From Friedmanniella luteola (GTDB lineage Bacteria > Actinomycetota > Actinomycetes > Propionibacteriales > Propionibacteriaceae), in NCBI RefSeq assembly GCF_900105065.1, contig NZ_LT629749.1, forward strand, positions 3,472,001 to 3,536,000: DNA of 64,000 nucleotides. Reading direction: 5' to 3'. This document shows positions 10,561 through 19,120 of this stretch, in pieces. The position numbers and the translations under genes are program-made. Position 1 is the first letter of the stretch, and every line of letters begins with the position of its first letter. The notes under the pieces were generated by a model. The model worked only from the letters and a program-made list of their open reading frames with translations, was not told where the DNA came from and did not search any database.

Positions 10561-10932
10561 TCAGGCGTCGGGGTCGGCGAGCACCGTGAGGTGCCCGCGG
10601 CGGCGCAGCTCGACGATGCCCGGCCGGGCCCGGACGGGCTCCTCGCCCGCCGGCAGCGGGTCGTAGGACAGCCCCACCTCGCGGACGGCGTCGGCCAGGG
10701 CCAGCAGGTCGTCGCTGCTGGGCCGGGGGTCCGGGTCGGCGGCGAGCCGGATGACCTCCCAGCCGCGGGGGGCGGACAGCGCCGACGCGTGCGGGCGGCA
10801 CAGGTCGTAGCAGTGCGGCTCGCGCTGGGTGGCCAGCGGGCCCAGCACGGCCGTCGAGTCGCTGTAGACGTAGGTCAGGGTGGAGGTCGCCGGCTCCGAG
10901 CACCCCGACCGCGAACACCTTCGTGACCTCAC
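10561..10932 (-). CDS. DUF3499 family protein
   Basis: 123 aa with probable metal-binding Cys/His pairs: RRCSRSGC at the N-terminus and HCYDLCRPH around residue 45. These flank the very conserved YVYSDSTAVLGPLA; PRGWEVIRL follows. Function unknown; the family is restricted to actinobacteria and sits between manB and whiB. The start GTG 10932 is chosen because TAACGT lies seven bases upstream (leaderless) and the conserved region starts a few residues later. Longer in-frame starts upstream have no support. Confidence 0.85.
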   Translation of the reverse strand: MRSRRCSRSGCSEPATSTLTYVYSDSTAVLGPLATQREPHCYDLCRPHASALSAPRGWEVIRLAADPDPRPSSDDLLALADAVREVGLSYDPLPAGEEPVRARPGIVELRRRGHLTVLADPDA

Positions 10933-10939
10933 CTCCGCG

Positions 10940-10945
10940 ACGTTA
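10940..10945 (-). promoter_or_regulatory. -10 box of leaderless DUF3499 promoter
   Basis: TAACGT, minus strand, seven bases before GTG 10932. The divergent gene has a matching box at 11156-11161. The 236-base gap between the two starts holds nothing else recognisable. Confidence 0.5.
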
Positions 10946-11155
10946 CCGCCCCCGGTCCGGGGCGGCGGGAGGCTCGCGTGCCCGCGTCCTCGGGGCGGCC
11001 GTCGGCGAGACCCCGGAGGCCGGGGGCCGCGCGCCACTCCACGGCCGTTCCTCGCCGCGCCCTGAGCAACCGCCGCGCGGCCGAGGACGCGCCGCGGGGT
11101 GGGCACGCGCGTCCCCGCCGCGCCCGTCCGGAGCTCCCGCGCCGCGCTGCGGACC

Positions 11156-11161
11156 TAGAGT
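11156..11161 (+). promoter_or_regulatory. -10 box of leaderless zincin-family gene
   Basis: TAGAGT seven bases before ATG 11169, with no Shine-Dalgarno sequence. Confidence 0.55.
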
Positions 11162-11168
11162 GAGGGCC

Positions 11169-11615
11169 ATGTCGAACCGCCGCCGGGACCGTCACGGCCG
11201 AGGCCTCCGGGGGCCCCTCGCCGCCCCGAACCCGCTGGCCGGCCGCCGGGCCAACCCGCCCCGGCCCGCGACGCCCGCCGAGGCCTTCCACGAGGCCGTC
11301 CACGCCGCCGTCGAGCGGGTGGCGCGGGCCAGTCCCGACGCCGTCGCCGACGTCGCCTTCGGCATCGAGGACGTGCCGACCCTCGAGCCGTCCTGGTCCG
11401 GACCGCACGTGCCGCTCGCCCTGGCCGTCGAGGCGACCCCCGACCGGGCGGCCCAGCTGGTGGTCTACCGGCGCCCGCTCGAGCACCGGGCGAGCAGCCG
11501 GCGCGGACTGCAGCTCCTGGTGCACCGCACCGTCGTCGAGCAGCTGGCCGCCCTGACCGGCCGCAGCGTCGACGAGCTCGACCCCGACGGGCTCAGCGAC
11601 GAGGACGACGACTGA
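11169..11615 (+). CDS. Metallopeptidase-family (zincin-like, PF06262 type) protein lacking HExxH
   Basis: 148 aa. A basic, disordered N-terminus is followed by the family layout: FHEAVHAAVERV helix, VAFGIEDVP strand, VVYRRPLEHRA strand, and the helix that in peptidases carries HExxH. Here that helix reads LLVHRTVVEQLAALTG, so only the Glu-like position is kept and zinc-dependent catalysis is unlikely. Position (between DUF3499 and whiB, divergent from manB) matches Rv3259 of M. tuberculosis. It ends in an acidic DEDDD tail. Function unknown. Confidence 0.75.
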   Translation: MSNRRRDRHGRGLRGPLAAPNPLAGRRANPPRPATPAEAFHEAVHAAVERVARASPDAVADVAFGIEDVPTLEPSWSGPHVPLALAVEATPDRAAQLVVYRRPLEHRASSRRGLQLLVHRTVVEQLAALTGRSVDELDPDGLSDEDDD

Positions 11616-11627
11616 GCCGCACCCCGT

Positions 11628-11649
11628 GCACTGAGCCTGTCGAAGGGCC
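11628..11649. repeat. Single arm of a dispersed palindromic repeat
   Basis: The core TGAGCCTGTCGAAGG occurs here and again, as both arms of a palindrome, at 41964-42009. It lies between convergent genes (zincin and DUF5719), the usual location for this kind of intergenic repeat in actinobacteria. Confidence 0.7.
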
Positions 11650-11699
11650 CCCGGGGAGCTCAGACCTCGGCAGGTCCGGCCCGCCTCCGGGCCAGGACC

Positions 11700-13304
11700 T
11701 CAGCGGGCGACGGCCGGGTCCTGCTCGACCGAGGGCGCCCGGCTGGCGACGTCGGGCGAGACCAGCGGCAGGGTGGCGAGACCCGCGACGTCACCGTCGG
11801 GCTGGGTGAGGGTCACCGAGCCGACCACGGCCGAGCCGTCGGGCACGTCGACCACGACGTAGCTGGGCCCGGGTGAGGTGAGCCGGCGGGTGGCCGTGCT
11901 GCCGGCGGCGAGCAGGATCTCGTCCTCGCGGAGCACGACGCCGGTGTAGCTGACCACCGAGAAGGTGGTCGCGGCGTCGGTGTCGCCGCCGTTGCTGAGC
12001 ACCAGCTCGCTGGCCGCGGAGTCCGTCGTGGTGGCGACCGCGCTGACGCCCTGCCGGACGAGCGGTGGCAGGGCCGACTGGACGGCGAGGTCGGGTTGCG
12101 CGTCGGGCCGGCGGCTGGTGGAGACGACCGCCGCGCTGACGGGGGTGGTGCTGCTGAGCCGGACGCTGGCCGACTCCCCCGCCAGCCCCGACTCCAGCGG
12201 CACGCTGGCCGTGCTCTCCGCCGCGACCTCGACGACGTCCGCCCCGGCCGGCGCGAGGGGGCCGCTGAGCCCCAGCACCTCGACCGAGACCGAGGCCCGG
12301 TCGGGCCCGGGGTTGACGACCTCCAGCGAGCGCGGGCCCGCGTCACCCGGCACGCCGGCCACCACGACGGCGGGGCCGGGCGTCACCGAGGGGATCTGCC
12401 AGTCGGCGCCGGCGGGCTTGAGGTCGTCGGTGCGGATCCGCCGGGCGGCGACGCTGACGCGGCCCTCGCTGGCCCGGACGGCCACGCTGAGCGGGCCGTC
12501 GTCGTCGACGAGGCTGGAGACCGACAGGGCGCGGGAGGACCGGCCGGCGACCACCACGCCCGGGCTGCCCGGCACGACGACCCGGCCCTGCGGGCCGTAG
12601 AAGCGCAGGTCGACCTCGGCGGAGGCGTCGTCGGGGTTGCTGAGCACGAGCTCGGTGCGGTCGCTGTCGGAGGACCCGACGCCGACGAACCACTGCTCGG
12701 TGCCCGGCAGCAGGCAGGGCGCCGCCATCAGGCCGGAGCTCTCCCCCTCCCCGGTCAGGCTGGTGACCGCGCCGCTGCCGGCGGTGGCCAGCGCACCCTC
12801 CCCGGTCAGCAGCAGCGGGGTGCGGACGCGGGCCTGCTGAGCGCCGGTGCCGGCGGCGGTGACCTCGAGGTCGCCGCTGCCGCCGGCGAGCGGGGCGCCG
12901 GTCAGCGTGCCCGGGCCGGGCGTCGCGCCGCGGCGCACGGTGACGGCCGAGACGGTGCTGGTGGGCGCGTCCTCGTCGGCGGAGGTGCTGGGGGACGGGG
13001 TGGACGTGGGGTCCGAGGGGGTGGACGCGGGGTCGGACGGGGTGCTGCCCGGCTCCGGGGACGGGCTGGCGGTGTCGCCGGGCGCCGGGGAGGGGGTGGG
13101 CAGGGCGTCGGCGGAGCCGACCGTGCAGACGGAGCTGGTCCGCCCGACGGCGGCGGTCGGTGCCGCGGCGGGCTTCGCGCTGCGCGCGTCCAGCAGCGTG
13201 CCACCGCCGACCACCAGGGCAAGCCCGAGCAGTACGACGAGGCAGATCACAGCCCGGCGCAGGGAGGGCCGGTCGCGCAGCCGCGACCCGGTGTAGTCCG
13301 ACAT
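11700..13304 (-). CDS. DUF5719 family membrane-anchored extracytoplasmic protein
   Basis: 534 aa. A cytoplasmic basic N-terminus (SRLRDRPSLRR) leads into one hydrophobic segment (AVICLVVLLGLALVVGGGTL). A long P/S/T-rich linker (~residues 65-115) and a beta-rich extracellular region with repeated motifs such as LVLSNPDD, LEVVNPGPDRASVSVEV and LVLSNGGDTDAATTFSVV follow. These resemble tandem DUF5719 beta-sandwich units. ATG 13304 shares its A with the TGA of the glycosyltransferase gene upstream, so the two are co-translated. A role in the cell envelope alongside the glycosyltransferase is inference. Confidence 0.85.
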   Translation of the reverse strand: MSDYTGSRLRDRPSLRRAVICLVVLLGLALVVGGGTLLDARSAKPAAAPTAAVGRTSSVCTVGSADALPTPSPAPGDTASPSPEPGSTPSDPASTPSDPTSTPSPSTSADEDAPTSTVSAVTVRRGATPGPGTLTGAPLAGGSGDLEVTAAGTGAQQARVRTPLLLTGEGALATAGSGAVTSLTGEGESSGLMAAPCLLPGTEQWFVGVGSSDSDRTELVLSNPDDASAEVDLRFYGPQGRVVVPGSPGVVVAGRSSRALSVSSLVDDDGPLSVAVRASEGRVSVAARRIRTDDLKPAGADWQIPSVTPGPAVVVAGVPGDAGPRSLEVVNPGPDRASVSVEVLGLSGPLAPAGADVVEVAAESTASVPLESGLAGESASVRLSSTTPVSAAVVSTSRRPDAQPDLAVQSALPPLVRQGVSAVATTTDSAASELVLSNGGDTDAATTFSVVSYTGVVLREDEILLAAGSTATRRLTSPGPSYVVVDVPDGSAVVGSVTLTQPDGDVAGLATLPLVSPDVASRAPSVEQDPAVAR

Positions 13305-16300
13305 CAGCTGACCTCCGCCAGGGTGGCGGCACGCCGGGCCGACTTGGCCGGGTCGCGCACCTCGGGACGTCGGATCGCGGGCGCGGCCAGCACGCCGGCC
13401 ACGACGAGCAGCAGTCCCTGGGCGAACAGGAACCAGTGGGACACCGAGGGCAGCGACCAGGTGAGCTGGCCCCCGGCGGCCGGCAGGACGAACCCCTGCT
13501 GCCAGCCGGCCACGACCGGGGTCAGCGGCCGCCCGTCCAGGCTGGCCTCCCACCGGCGGTCGGCGGCCTCGCCGAGCAGCAGCTGACGGCCCTCGGCCCC
13601 GGGCGGCAGCACCAGCGGGGCGCCGGCGACCGGGGTCCGAGCGGTCCCGTCGACGACCGTGGTGCGGCTCACCGGGGGCTCCAGCCGCCACACGACGGCG
13701 CCGTCGTCGCCGCTGGCCGCGCCGAGGCCGGGAGTGTTGTCGATCCGGGCCCCCTCCTCCTCGGTCGCGCCCCGCACCCAGACGTAGCCGATCCCCAGGT
13801 CGGCCAGCTGCGGCGCGATGTCGGAGTCGGCCGTGCCGGCCACGAGGCGGACGACGAGGTCCTGCGCCTGCTGCTGCGCGGCGCTCGACCCGCCGAACGT
13901 GCCGCCGCGGTCGGCGTCGCCGAGGCGCAGCTGACGGTCGGCCAGCACCGCGAAGCGGGCGTCGTCGCCCGCGAGGTCGACGGCCAGCACGCGGGCCCGG
14001 GTGTCGCCCACCATGGCGTTGCGGACGTACGGCGGCAGCGCCTCCAGGCCGACCCGGTCGACGGGTCCGGCCAGTCCGGCCCAGATCCACCAGGCCGCGC
14101 CGCCGACCGTGACCAGGGCCACGGCGACGCCGCCCAGCACGGCCGCCGGCTGCAGCCACGAGAAGCTGCGCCGGCCGACGTCACGCGAGAGGCCGTCCAC
14201 CCCCGCGGCGCCGCCCAGGGCGAGGGCGCCGAAGGCGACCAGCAGGTGCGGGCCGACCCACGGCCGGACCTCGGCGCCGAGCGGGGGCACCGGCACGACC
14301 AGCCGGGAGAGCACGACGGCCAGGGCCAGCGCCAGCAGGGCCGCGAACCAGCAGACGACGACGAGCCTGCGCTCCGAGCGGCGGAGCAGGCCACCGAGCG
14401 CGAGCGCCCAGATCACGCCGAAGACGACGGCGCCGAGCCACAGCGGGGGCAGCCCGGGCCCGACGTCGCGGCCCAGCGCCAGCTGCCACACCTCGGGGGC
14501 GGCGGGAGCGCCCTGCAGGGCGGCGTCGGGTCCGACGAGGAGCCGGCCCGGCTCCAGGATCAGGCTCGGCCACCACGGCAGCAGCACGACCAGCGGCAGG
14601 CCGAGCGCGATGCCGATCCGGCCGATCTTGCGCGGGGTGCGGCGCAGGGCGATGGCCCCGGCGGCGCCCGCGACCAGGGCGAAGACCATCAGCGACGGCT
14701 CGAACGCGACGAGGACCACCAGCGCGACGCCCGCGCCCCAGGCGCCGCGCCACGCCTCGGGGGTGCGGACCCGGCGCAGCACCAGCGCCCGCGCGGCGGC
14801 GGCCAGCAGCGGCAGCGTGAGGGCGACGACGCTCAGCGAGAGCCGGCCCTGGTTGGTGCCGCCCAGCAGGGCGGGCAGCAGCGCGTAGGTCAGCGCGACC
14901 CAGAGCCGCAGCCGGCGGTCGGCCACCACCCGCCGGACCACCGGGTAGGCCACGAGCAGCGCCAGCGGGACGACCGCGCCGACCATCAGCGTGGTGAACC
15001 ACTCGGGGCGTCCCGCCAGCACGGTCGAGGCCACGGCGGCCAGCGCCAGCCACGGCGGGCTCGACTGGCCGGGGGCGCCGGGGACCGGGTCCCACACCGA
15101 GGCCCACAGCGCGCCGAGGGTCTGCTGCGCGGGCAGCAGGGCGGGCCCGGCCAGCGACCCCGTGCCGAGAACGCCCCGCGCGGCGACGAGGCTGCCGACG
15201 ACGGTCAGCAGCAGGGTGAGCACCACCGGGCTCAGCCAGGGGTTGCGGGAGCGGTCCTCGGCGACGGTGGCGAAGTCGTCCCCGGTGAGCTCGTCGAGGC
15301 TGGTGCCCTCGACGTCACCGGCGACCGAGCGGTAGCGGTCGGAGAGCGCACCGTTCACGGCCTCGGCCGCGACCCGCAGGCTGCTCCACCAGGGCGGCCG
15401 GAGTGCCTGGACGACCTCCGCGGTGCCCGGCGCGGGCTCGATGGTGGCCGTCCGCTTGCGCAGGGCGTGGATGCGGCCGGGGTGGGCGACGAAGGAGGCC
15501 AGCGCCAGCACCTCGTCCAGCGCGCGGCCGGGGACCTTGCCGACGAGGTAGCCGACGGCGTGCACGAGGCAGCTCCAGACCAGCCGGAGCCAGACCAGCG
15601 GCAGCGAGCGGGCGGGCGCGTGCCCGGCGACGACGACCATCCCCAGCAGCCGGTCGAGCCGGCCCGGGCGCCGACCGGCGACGCCACGCGGCCGCAGCCC
15701 GGCCCGGCCCACCTGCCGGTGGGTCATCTCGGCCTGGGGGGTGGTGACGACGCGGTAGCCGTTGAGGTGGGCGCGCCAGCCCAGCTCGACGCCGTCGCGG
15801 AACACGGGCAGGGCCGGGTCCAGGCCGTCGAGGTCGTTCCAGACCGCCGTCCGGATGAGCAGCCCGCAGGTCGAGACGCCCAACCGTTCCACCGGCTCGT
15901 CGCGCTGGCCCTGGTCGATCTCCCCGACGTCCACGCCCAGCTCGCGCCGTCCGGTGCCCGAGATGCTGACGCCGACCTCGCTGATCTGCTGGCCGGCCTG
16001 CCGCCGCCGGGGCAGCAGGAGCTTCGGCCCGGTGATGTCGATCCGCTCGCCCAGCACGTGGGCCAGCAGCTGCTGCAGCGCATCGGGGGCGGGGATGGCG
16101 TCGTCGTGCAGCAGCCAGAGCCAGCGGCTCTCGTGGCCGGTGCCGGGGCGGAGCAGCCGCGTCCCGCTGTCCTGGAGCACGGCGGCGCGGTCCTGCTCGA
16201 GGGCCGAGCGGACGGCGTCGCCGAACCCGCTCCCCCGCCGGCCGGCGTAGACCGCGTGCAGCAGGCCAGCGTCCCGGGCCCGCTCCAGCAGGGTGCGGGT

Positions 16301-16600
16301 GGCGTCGTCGCTGCCGTTGTCGACGGCGATCAGCCGCTCGGGCCGTCGGGTCAGGGCCTCCAGGCCGTCGAGGGTGGCACCGAGCCACCGGGCCGCGTCG
16401 AAGGCGACCAGGACAGCGGTGACGTGGGCCGAGGACACGTCCCGCGTGGCCGCGGGGAGCGGTTCCTCGGCAGCCCAGGACCAGGGGTCCGAGTCGTCGG
16501 CCGAGGCGCCGAAGGGGCCGGAGCGCAGGGCGGCGAAGGCATCCTCGTCACCGTTCCGCCGCCGGTCCGTCCGAGGTCCGCTGCCAGTCGTGCTGTCCAT
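13304..16600 (-). CDS. Very large family 2 glycosyltransferase with polytopic membrane region
   Basis: 1098 aa. Residues ~58-330 form a GT2 domain: VTAVLVAFDAARWLGATLDG, AVDNGSDDAT, and the metal-binding WLLHDDAIPAPDALQQLL (~160). From ~residue 340 onward roughly a dozen hydrophobic segments alternate with loops, and a soluble beta-rich part (residues ~900-1050) precedes a final membrane helix. Start ATG 16600; a TAACAC -10-like sequence lies ~30 bases upstream. It is coupled to DUF5719 and followed upstream by whiB, a gene order also known in Streptomyces. Probably builds a cell-wall glycan; donor and acceptor are unknown. Confidence 0.88.
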   Translation of the reverse strand: MDSTTGSGPRTDRRRNGDEDAFAALRSGPFGASADDSDPWSWAAEEPLPAATRDVSSAHVTAVLVAFDAARWLGATLDGLEALTRRPERLIAVDNGSDDATRTLLERARDAGLLHAVYAGRRGSGFGDAVRSALEQDRAAVLQDSGTRLLRPGTGHESRWLWLLHDDAIPAPDALQQLLAHVLGERIDITGPKLLLPRRRQAGQQISEVGVSISGTGRRELGVDVGEIDQGQRDEPVERLGVSTCGLLIRTAVWNDLDGLDPALPVFRDGVELGWRAHLNGYRVVTTPQAEMTHRQVGRAGLRPRGVAGRRPGRLDRLLGMVVVAGHAPARSLPLVWLRLVWSCLVHAVGYLVGKVPGRALDEVLALASFVAHPGRIHALRKRTATIEPAPGTAEVVQALRPPWWSSLRVAAEAVNGALSDRYRSVAGDVEGTSLDELTGDDFATVAEDRSRNPWLSPVVLTLLLTVVGSLVAARGVLGTGSLAGPALLPAQQTLGALWASVWDPVPGAPGQSSPPWLALAAVASTVLAGRPEWFTTLMVGAVVPLALLVAYPVVRRVVADRRLRLWVALTYALLPALLGGTNQGRLSLSVVALTLPLLAAAARALVLRRVRTPEAWRGAWGAGVALVVLVAFEPSLMVFALVAGAAGAIALRRTPRKIGRIGIALGLPLVVLLPWWPSLILEPGRLLVGPDAALQGAPAAPEVWQLALGRDVGPGLPPLWLGAVVFGVIWALALGGLLRRSERRLVVVCWFAALLALALAVVLSRLVVPVPPLGAEVRPWVGPHLLVAFGALALGGAAGVDGLSRDVGRRSFSWLQPAAVLGGVAVALVTVGGAAWWIWAGLAGPVDRVGLEALPPYVRNAMVGDTRARVLAVDLAGDDARFAVLADRQLRLGDADRGGTFGGSSAAQQQAQDLVVRLVAGTADSDIAPQLADLGIGYVWVRGATEEEGARIDNTPGLGAASGDDGAVVWRLEPPVSRTTVVDGTARTPVAGAPLVLPPGAEGRQLLLGEAADRRWEASLDGRPLTPVVAGWQQGFVLPAAGGQLTWSLPSVSHWFLFAQGLLLVVAGVLAAPAIRRPEVRDPAKSARRAATLAEVS

Positions 16601-16751
16601 CCGCTGAGCGCTGCCTCTGGTCCTCGTCGCAGTGTTACCCCTGGTCAGCGCGCTTCCGCAGGAGGAGCGACGGGCCGGGGCGCCCGGTCGGGCGGCCCCC
16701 ACCCTAGGCGATGGAGCCGTGCGTCACCACGGACGACGACTCCGGGCGACC

Positions 16752-16764
16752 GGCGTCAGACGCC
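16752..16764 (-). terminator. Small hairpin downstream of whiB
   Basis: GGCGT-CTG-ACGCC, a 5-bp stem six bases past the whiB stop. It is short and lacks a T tract, so this is only a candidate. Confidence 0.3.
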
Positions 16765-16769
16765 CCGCC

Positions 16770-17045
16770 TCAGACGGCGCGCTTCTTCAGCTTGCGGCGC
16801 TCGCGCTCGCTCAGGCCACCCCAGATGCCGAAGCGCTCGTCGTTCTGCAGCGCGTACTCCAGGCACTCGCCGCGCACGTCGCAGGAGAGGCAGACCTTCT
16901 TGGCCTCCCGGGTGGAGCCGCCCTTCTCCGGGAAGAACGCCTCGGGGTCCGTCTGGGCGCACAGTGCGCGCTCCTGCCAGCCGAGGACGCCCTCGTCGTC
17001 AACGTCGTCCACCAGCTCCGGCATGAGCTGTGCCAGTTCTGTCAT
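16770..17045 (-). CDS. whiB2: WhiB-family iron-sulfur transcriptional regulator
   Basis: 91 aa. Four cysteines for the [4Fe-4S] cluster are at 29, 52, 55 and 61 (ALCAQ; VCLSCDVRGEC), followed by the family turn FGIWGGLSERERRKLKK and a basic C-terminus that binds DNA. WhiB proteins act with the principal sigma factor. The WhiB2/WhiB class controls septation and sporulation division genes. Neighbours (glycosyltransferase/DUF5719 on one side, fbiA on the other) match whiB2 of mycobacteria and whiB of Streptomyces. Start ATG 17045 follows GAGGAG at good spacing; an in-frame GTG 28 codons upstream is less likely. Confidence 0.95.
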   Translation of the reverse strand: MTELAQLMPELVDDVDDEGVLGWQERALCAQTDPEAFFPEKGGSTREAKKVCLSCDVRGECLEYALQNDERFGIWGGLSERERRKLKKRAV

Positions 17046-17201
17046 CTGTGTCTCCTCGACCCCGCATCTGTGTGTGCACCCGACCACCACGACTTCGCGG
17101 GCCGTGAGGGCGTCGGCGCGGCCACCCACCCACCCTGGCAGCCCCCACCGGCGTCGTCTCCGGTCGGGGGACCAGAGGGGCGAGCCGGGCCAGTACGGTG
17201 A

Positions 17202-17245
17202 ATGACACTGGTGGAATTACATGCCTGTCAATACCGGTTCGTCAA
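17202..17245 (-). promoter_or_regulatory. Two overlapping promoters upstream of whiB
   Basis: On the minus strand, P1 is TTGACG (17240-17245), an 18-base spacer and TGTAAT (17216-17221). P2 is TTGACA (17226-17231), an 18-base spacer and TGTCAT (17202-17207). Either would leave a leader of roughly 150 bases before ATG 17045, unusual in this window where many genes are leaderless. The rest of the 247-base gap shows nothing else. Confidence 0.5.
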
Positions 17246-17292
17246 GTGCGGATGAGGTAGAGGGACCGGCTGTACCGGGGCCCTCCGACGTG

Positions 17293-18033
17293 CTACGGGG
17301 CGGGCCGGCCCCAGGGATGGGCCTCCCCGGGGGCCGGTGCAGGATCGCCCTGGTCAGCGGGTTCGGCGTCGGGGGCCGGGGCCCCGAGGGCGGGCGGCAC
17401 CTCCCAGCCGGTCCCCGTCGGGGTCCCCCAGCCCGTCGCCGGTCGGCCGGACGCGGCGTCGCCGGCCGTGGTCCAGGCGGCGCCGGAGGCCACGTCCGGG
17501 GACCAGGTGGGCGCCAGGGCCGGGTCGGGAGCTGGCGTCGCGGCCGTCCCGTCCTCCTCGGACCGCCCCTCGGACGGCTCCGACCCGGCGGTGAGGGCCG
17601 GCTGACCGGCCGGCCGGGGCCGGGTGGCCAGCAGCCCGAGCAGCAGCACCGAGAGCAGCGGGACGACGGCCGCCGCCAGCCGGTCGGCCAGGTCGAGCTG
17701 GCTGAAGGGCGCCGCGTAGGTGGTGTAGCCGTAGACGGCCAGGACCAGCACGAGCAGCAGGCCCACCCCGGCCACCCCGAGACCGGCCCGGGCCAGCGTG
17801 CGGGCGTGCGCGGTGACCGGCCGGAGGTGGCAGGCCAGCACCAGCCCGGCGAGCACGACGTAGGGCGTCGGGTCCGCGAGCTGGCGGCTGGCCAGGTAGG
17901 CCGCGTCGGGGGCGGCGTTCACCCCGAGCCGCAGCGTGGCGACGGCGAACGCCGCGACGAGCAGCAGCCGCACGAGCAGCACCAGCAACAGCACGACGAC
18001 CGCGGGCTCGCGCCACCGCTGCACCCGTTCCAT
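17293..18033 (-). CDS. Hypothetical membrane protein
   Basis: 246 aa. It has four hydrophobic segments (first VVVLLLVLLVRLLLVAAFAV, then PYVVLAGLVLACH, AGLGVAGVGLLLVLVLAVYG and AAAVVPLLSVLLLGLLA). A ~100-residue C-terminal tail rich in A, P, G, T and W follows, probably cytoplasmic and disordered. No family recognised. The start is set at ATG 18033 because TACTGT lies seven bases before it; a GTG three codons upstream overlaps that box. It sits between whiB and fbiA, divergent from fbiA. Confidence 0.7.
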   Translation of the reverse strand: MERVQRWREPAVVVLLLVLLVRLLLVAAFAVATLRLGVNAAPDAAYLASRQLADPTPYVVLAGLVLACHLRPVTAHARTLARAGLGVAGVGLLLVLVLAVYGYTTYAAPFSQLDLADRLAAAVVPLLSVLLLGLLATRPRPAGQPALTAGSEPSEGRSEEDGTAATPAPDPALAPTWSPDVASGAAWTTAGDAASGRPATGWGTPTGTGWEVPPALGAPAPDAEPADQGDPAPAPGEAHPWGRPAP

Positions 18034-18040
18034 GCCGGTC

Positions 18041-18046
18041 ACAGTA
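18041..18046 (-). promoter_or_regulatory. -10 box of leaderless promoter (17293-18033 gene)
   Basis: TACTGT on the minus strand, seven bases before ATG 18033. Confidence 0.5.
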
Positions 18047-18124
18047 GTGCGGCGCTCCCGGGCCGTTGGGCCCGGCCGCGGCCGCCCGTCCGGCGGGGGC
18101 CGGCCGCTCTGGGAGACTGGGTCG

Positions 18125-19120
18125 GTGCAGATCGTGGTGCTGGCTGGTGGCGTGGGTGGGTCGAAGTTCGTGCAGGGGGTCCGCCGGGCTCACCCGGAGG
18201 CCACGATCACCGTGGTGGGCAACACCGCGGACGACATCACCCTGCACGGGCTGCGGGTCTGCCCCGATCTCGACACGATGATGTACACCCTCGGCGGTGG
18301 CGGCGACGACGCGCGCGGCTGGGGCCGGCTCGACGAGAGCTGGCGGGTGCTCGGCGAGCTCTCCGCCTACGGGCTGGAGCCGAGCTGGTTCTCCCTCGGC
18401 GACCTGGACCTCGGCACCCACCTGGTCCGCACCCAGATGCTCGAGGCCGGCTACCCGCTCACCGAGGTCACCCAGGCGCTCTGCGCCCGCTGGCTGGCCG
18501 ACGACCCCGGCCTCCGGCTGCTGCCGATGAGCGACGACCGCGTGGAGACCCACGTCGTCATCCCCGACCCGGACTCCCCCGCCGGCCGCCGGGCCGTGCA
18601 CTTCCAGGAGTACTGGGTGCGGCTGCACGCCGTGCCCGAGGCGCTCGAGGTGGTCCGCGTCGGCATCGAGGCGGCCCGCCCGACCGCAGCGGTGCTGGCG
18701 GCGCTGGCGGCGGCCGACCTGGTGCTGGTCGCGCCGAGCAACCCCGTCGTCTCCATCGGCCCGATCCTCGCCGTCCCGGGCCTGCGGGCGGCGCTGCGGG
18801 CCACCCCCGCCCCCGTGGTCGGGTTCGCCGGCATCCTCGGCGGGGCGCCGGTGCTCGGGATGGCCCACCGGCTGCTGCCGGCCATCGGGGTGGCCGTCGA
18901 GGCCGCCGCCGTCGGGCTGCACTACGGGTCGCGGGACGCCGGCGGGGTGCTGGACCTGTGGGTGATGGACGACCGCGACGCCGGCTCGGCGGCCGAGGTC
19001 ACCGGCGGCGGGCTGGCCGTGACCACCACCGACCTGGTGATGGCCGACGCCGACGCCACGGCCGCCTTCGTGCGGCACGCGCTGGACCGGCTGCCGACGG
19101 GATCGGCGCCCGCGGCGTGA
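18125..19120 (+). CDS. fbiA: 2-phospho-L-lactate (phosphoenolpyruvate) transferase of F420 biosynthesis
   Basis: 331 aa. The CofD/FbiA enzyme joins the phospho-acid from its GDP/GMP-activated form to Fo, giving (dehydro-)F420-0. Visible motifs: N-terminal LAGGVGGSKFVQGV, VVGNTADD, PDLDTMMYTLGG, the LGDLDLGTHLVRT region and APSNPVVSIGPIL (~203). GTG 18125 is preceded six bases upstream by GAGACT, a weak version of the leaderless -10 seen elsewhere. Its stop overlaps the next start as GTGA. The genome therefore makes F420, although fbiC and fbiD are outside the window. Confidence 0.93.
   Translation: MQIVVLAGGVGGSKFVQGVRRAHPEATITVVGNTADDITLHGLRVCPDLDTMMYTLGGGGDDARGWGRLDESWRVLGELSAYGLEPSWFSLGDLDLGTHLVRTQMLEAGYPLTEVTQALCARWLADDPGLRLLPMSDDRVETHVVIPDPDSPAGRRAVHFQEYWVRLHAVPEALEVVRVGIEAARPTAAVLAALAAADLVLVAPSNPVVSIGPILAVPGLRAALRATPAPVVGFAGILGGAPVLGMAHRLLPAIGVAVEAAAVGLHYGSRDAGGVLDLWVMDDRDAGSAAEVTGGGLAVTTTDLVMADADATAAFVRHALDRLPTGSAPAA

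Noticed and set aside
13160-17026. Open frame of almost 1,290 codons on the plus strand opposite the glycosyltransferase and DUF5719 genes
   Set aside because: Antisense shadow caused by high GC; composition is low complexity (Q, G, R, P) and no family is recognisable, whereas the minus strand encodes clear domains.
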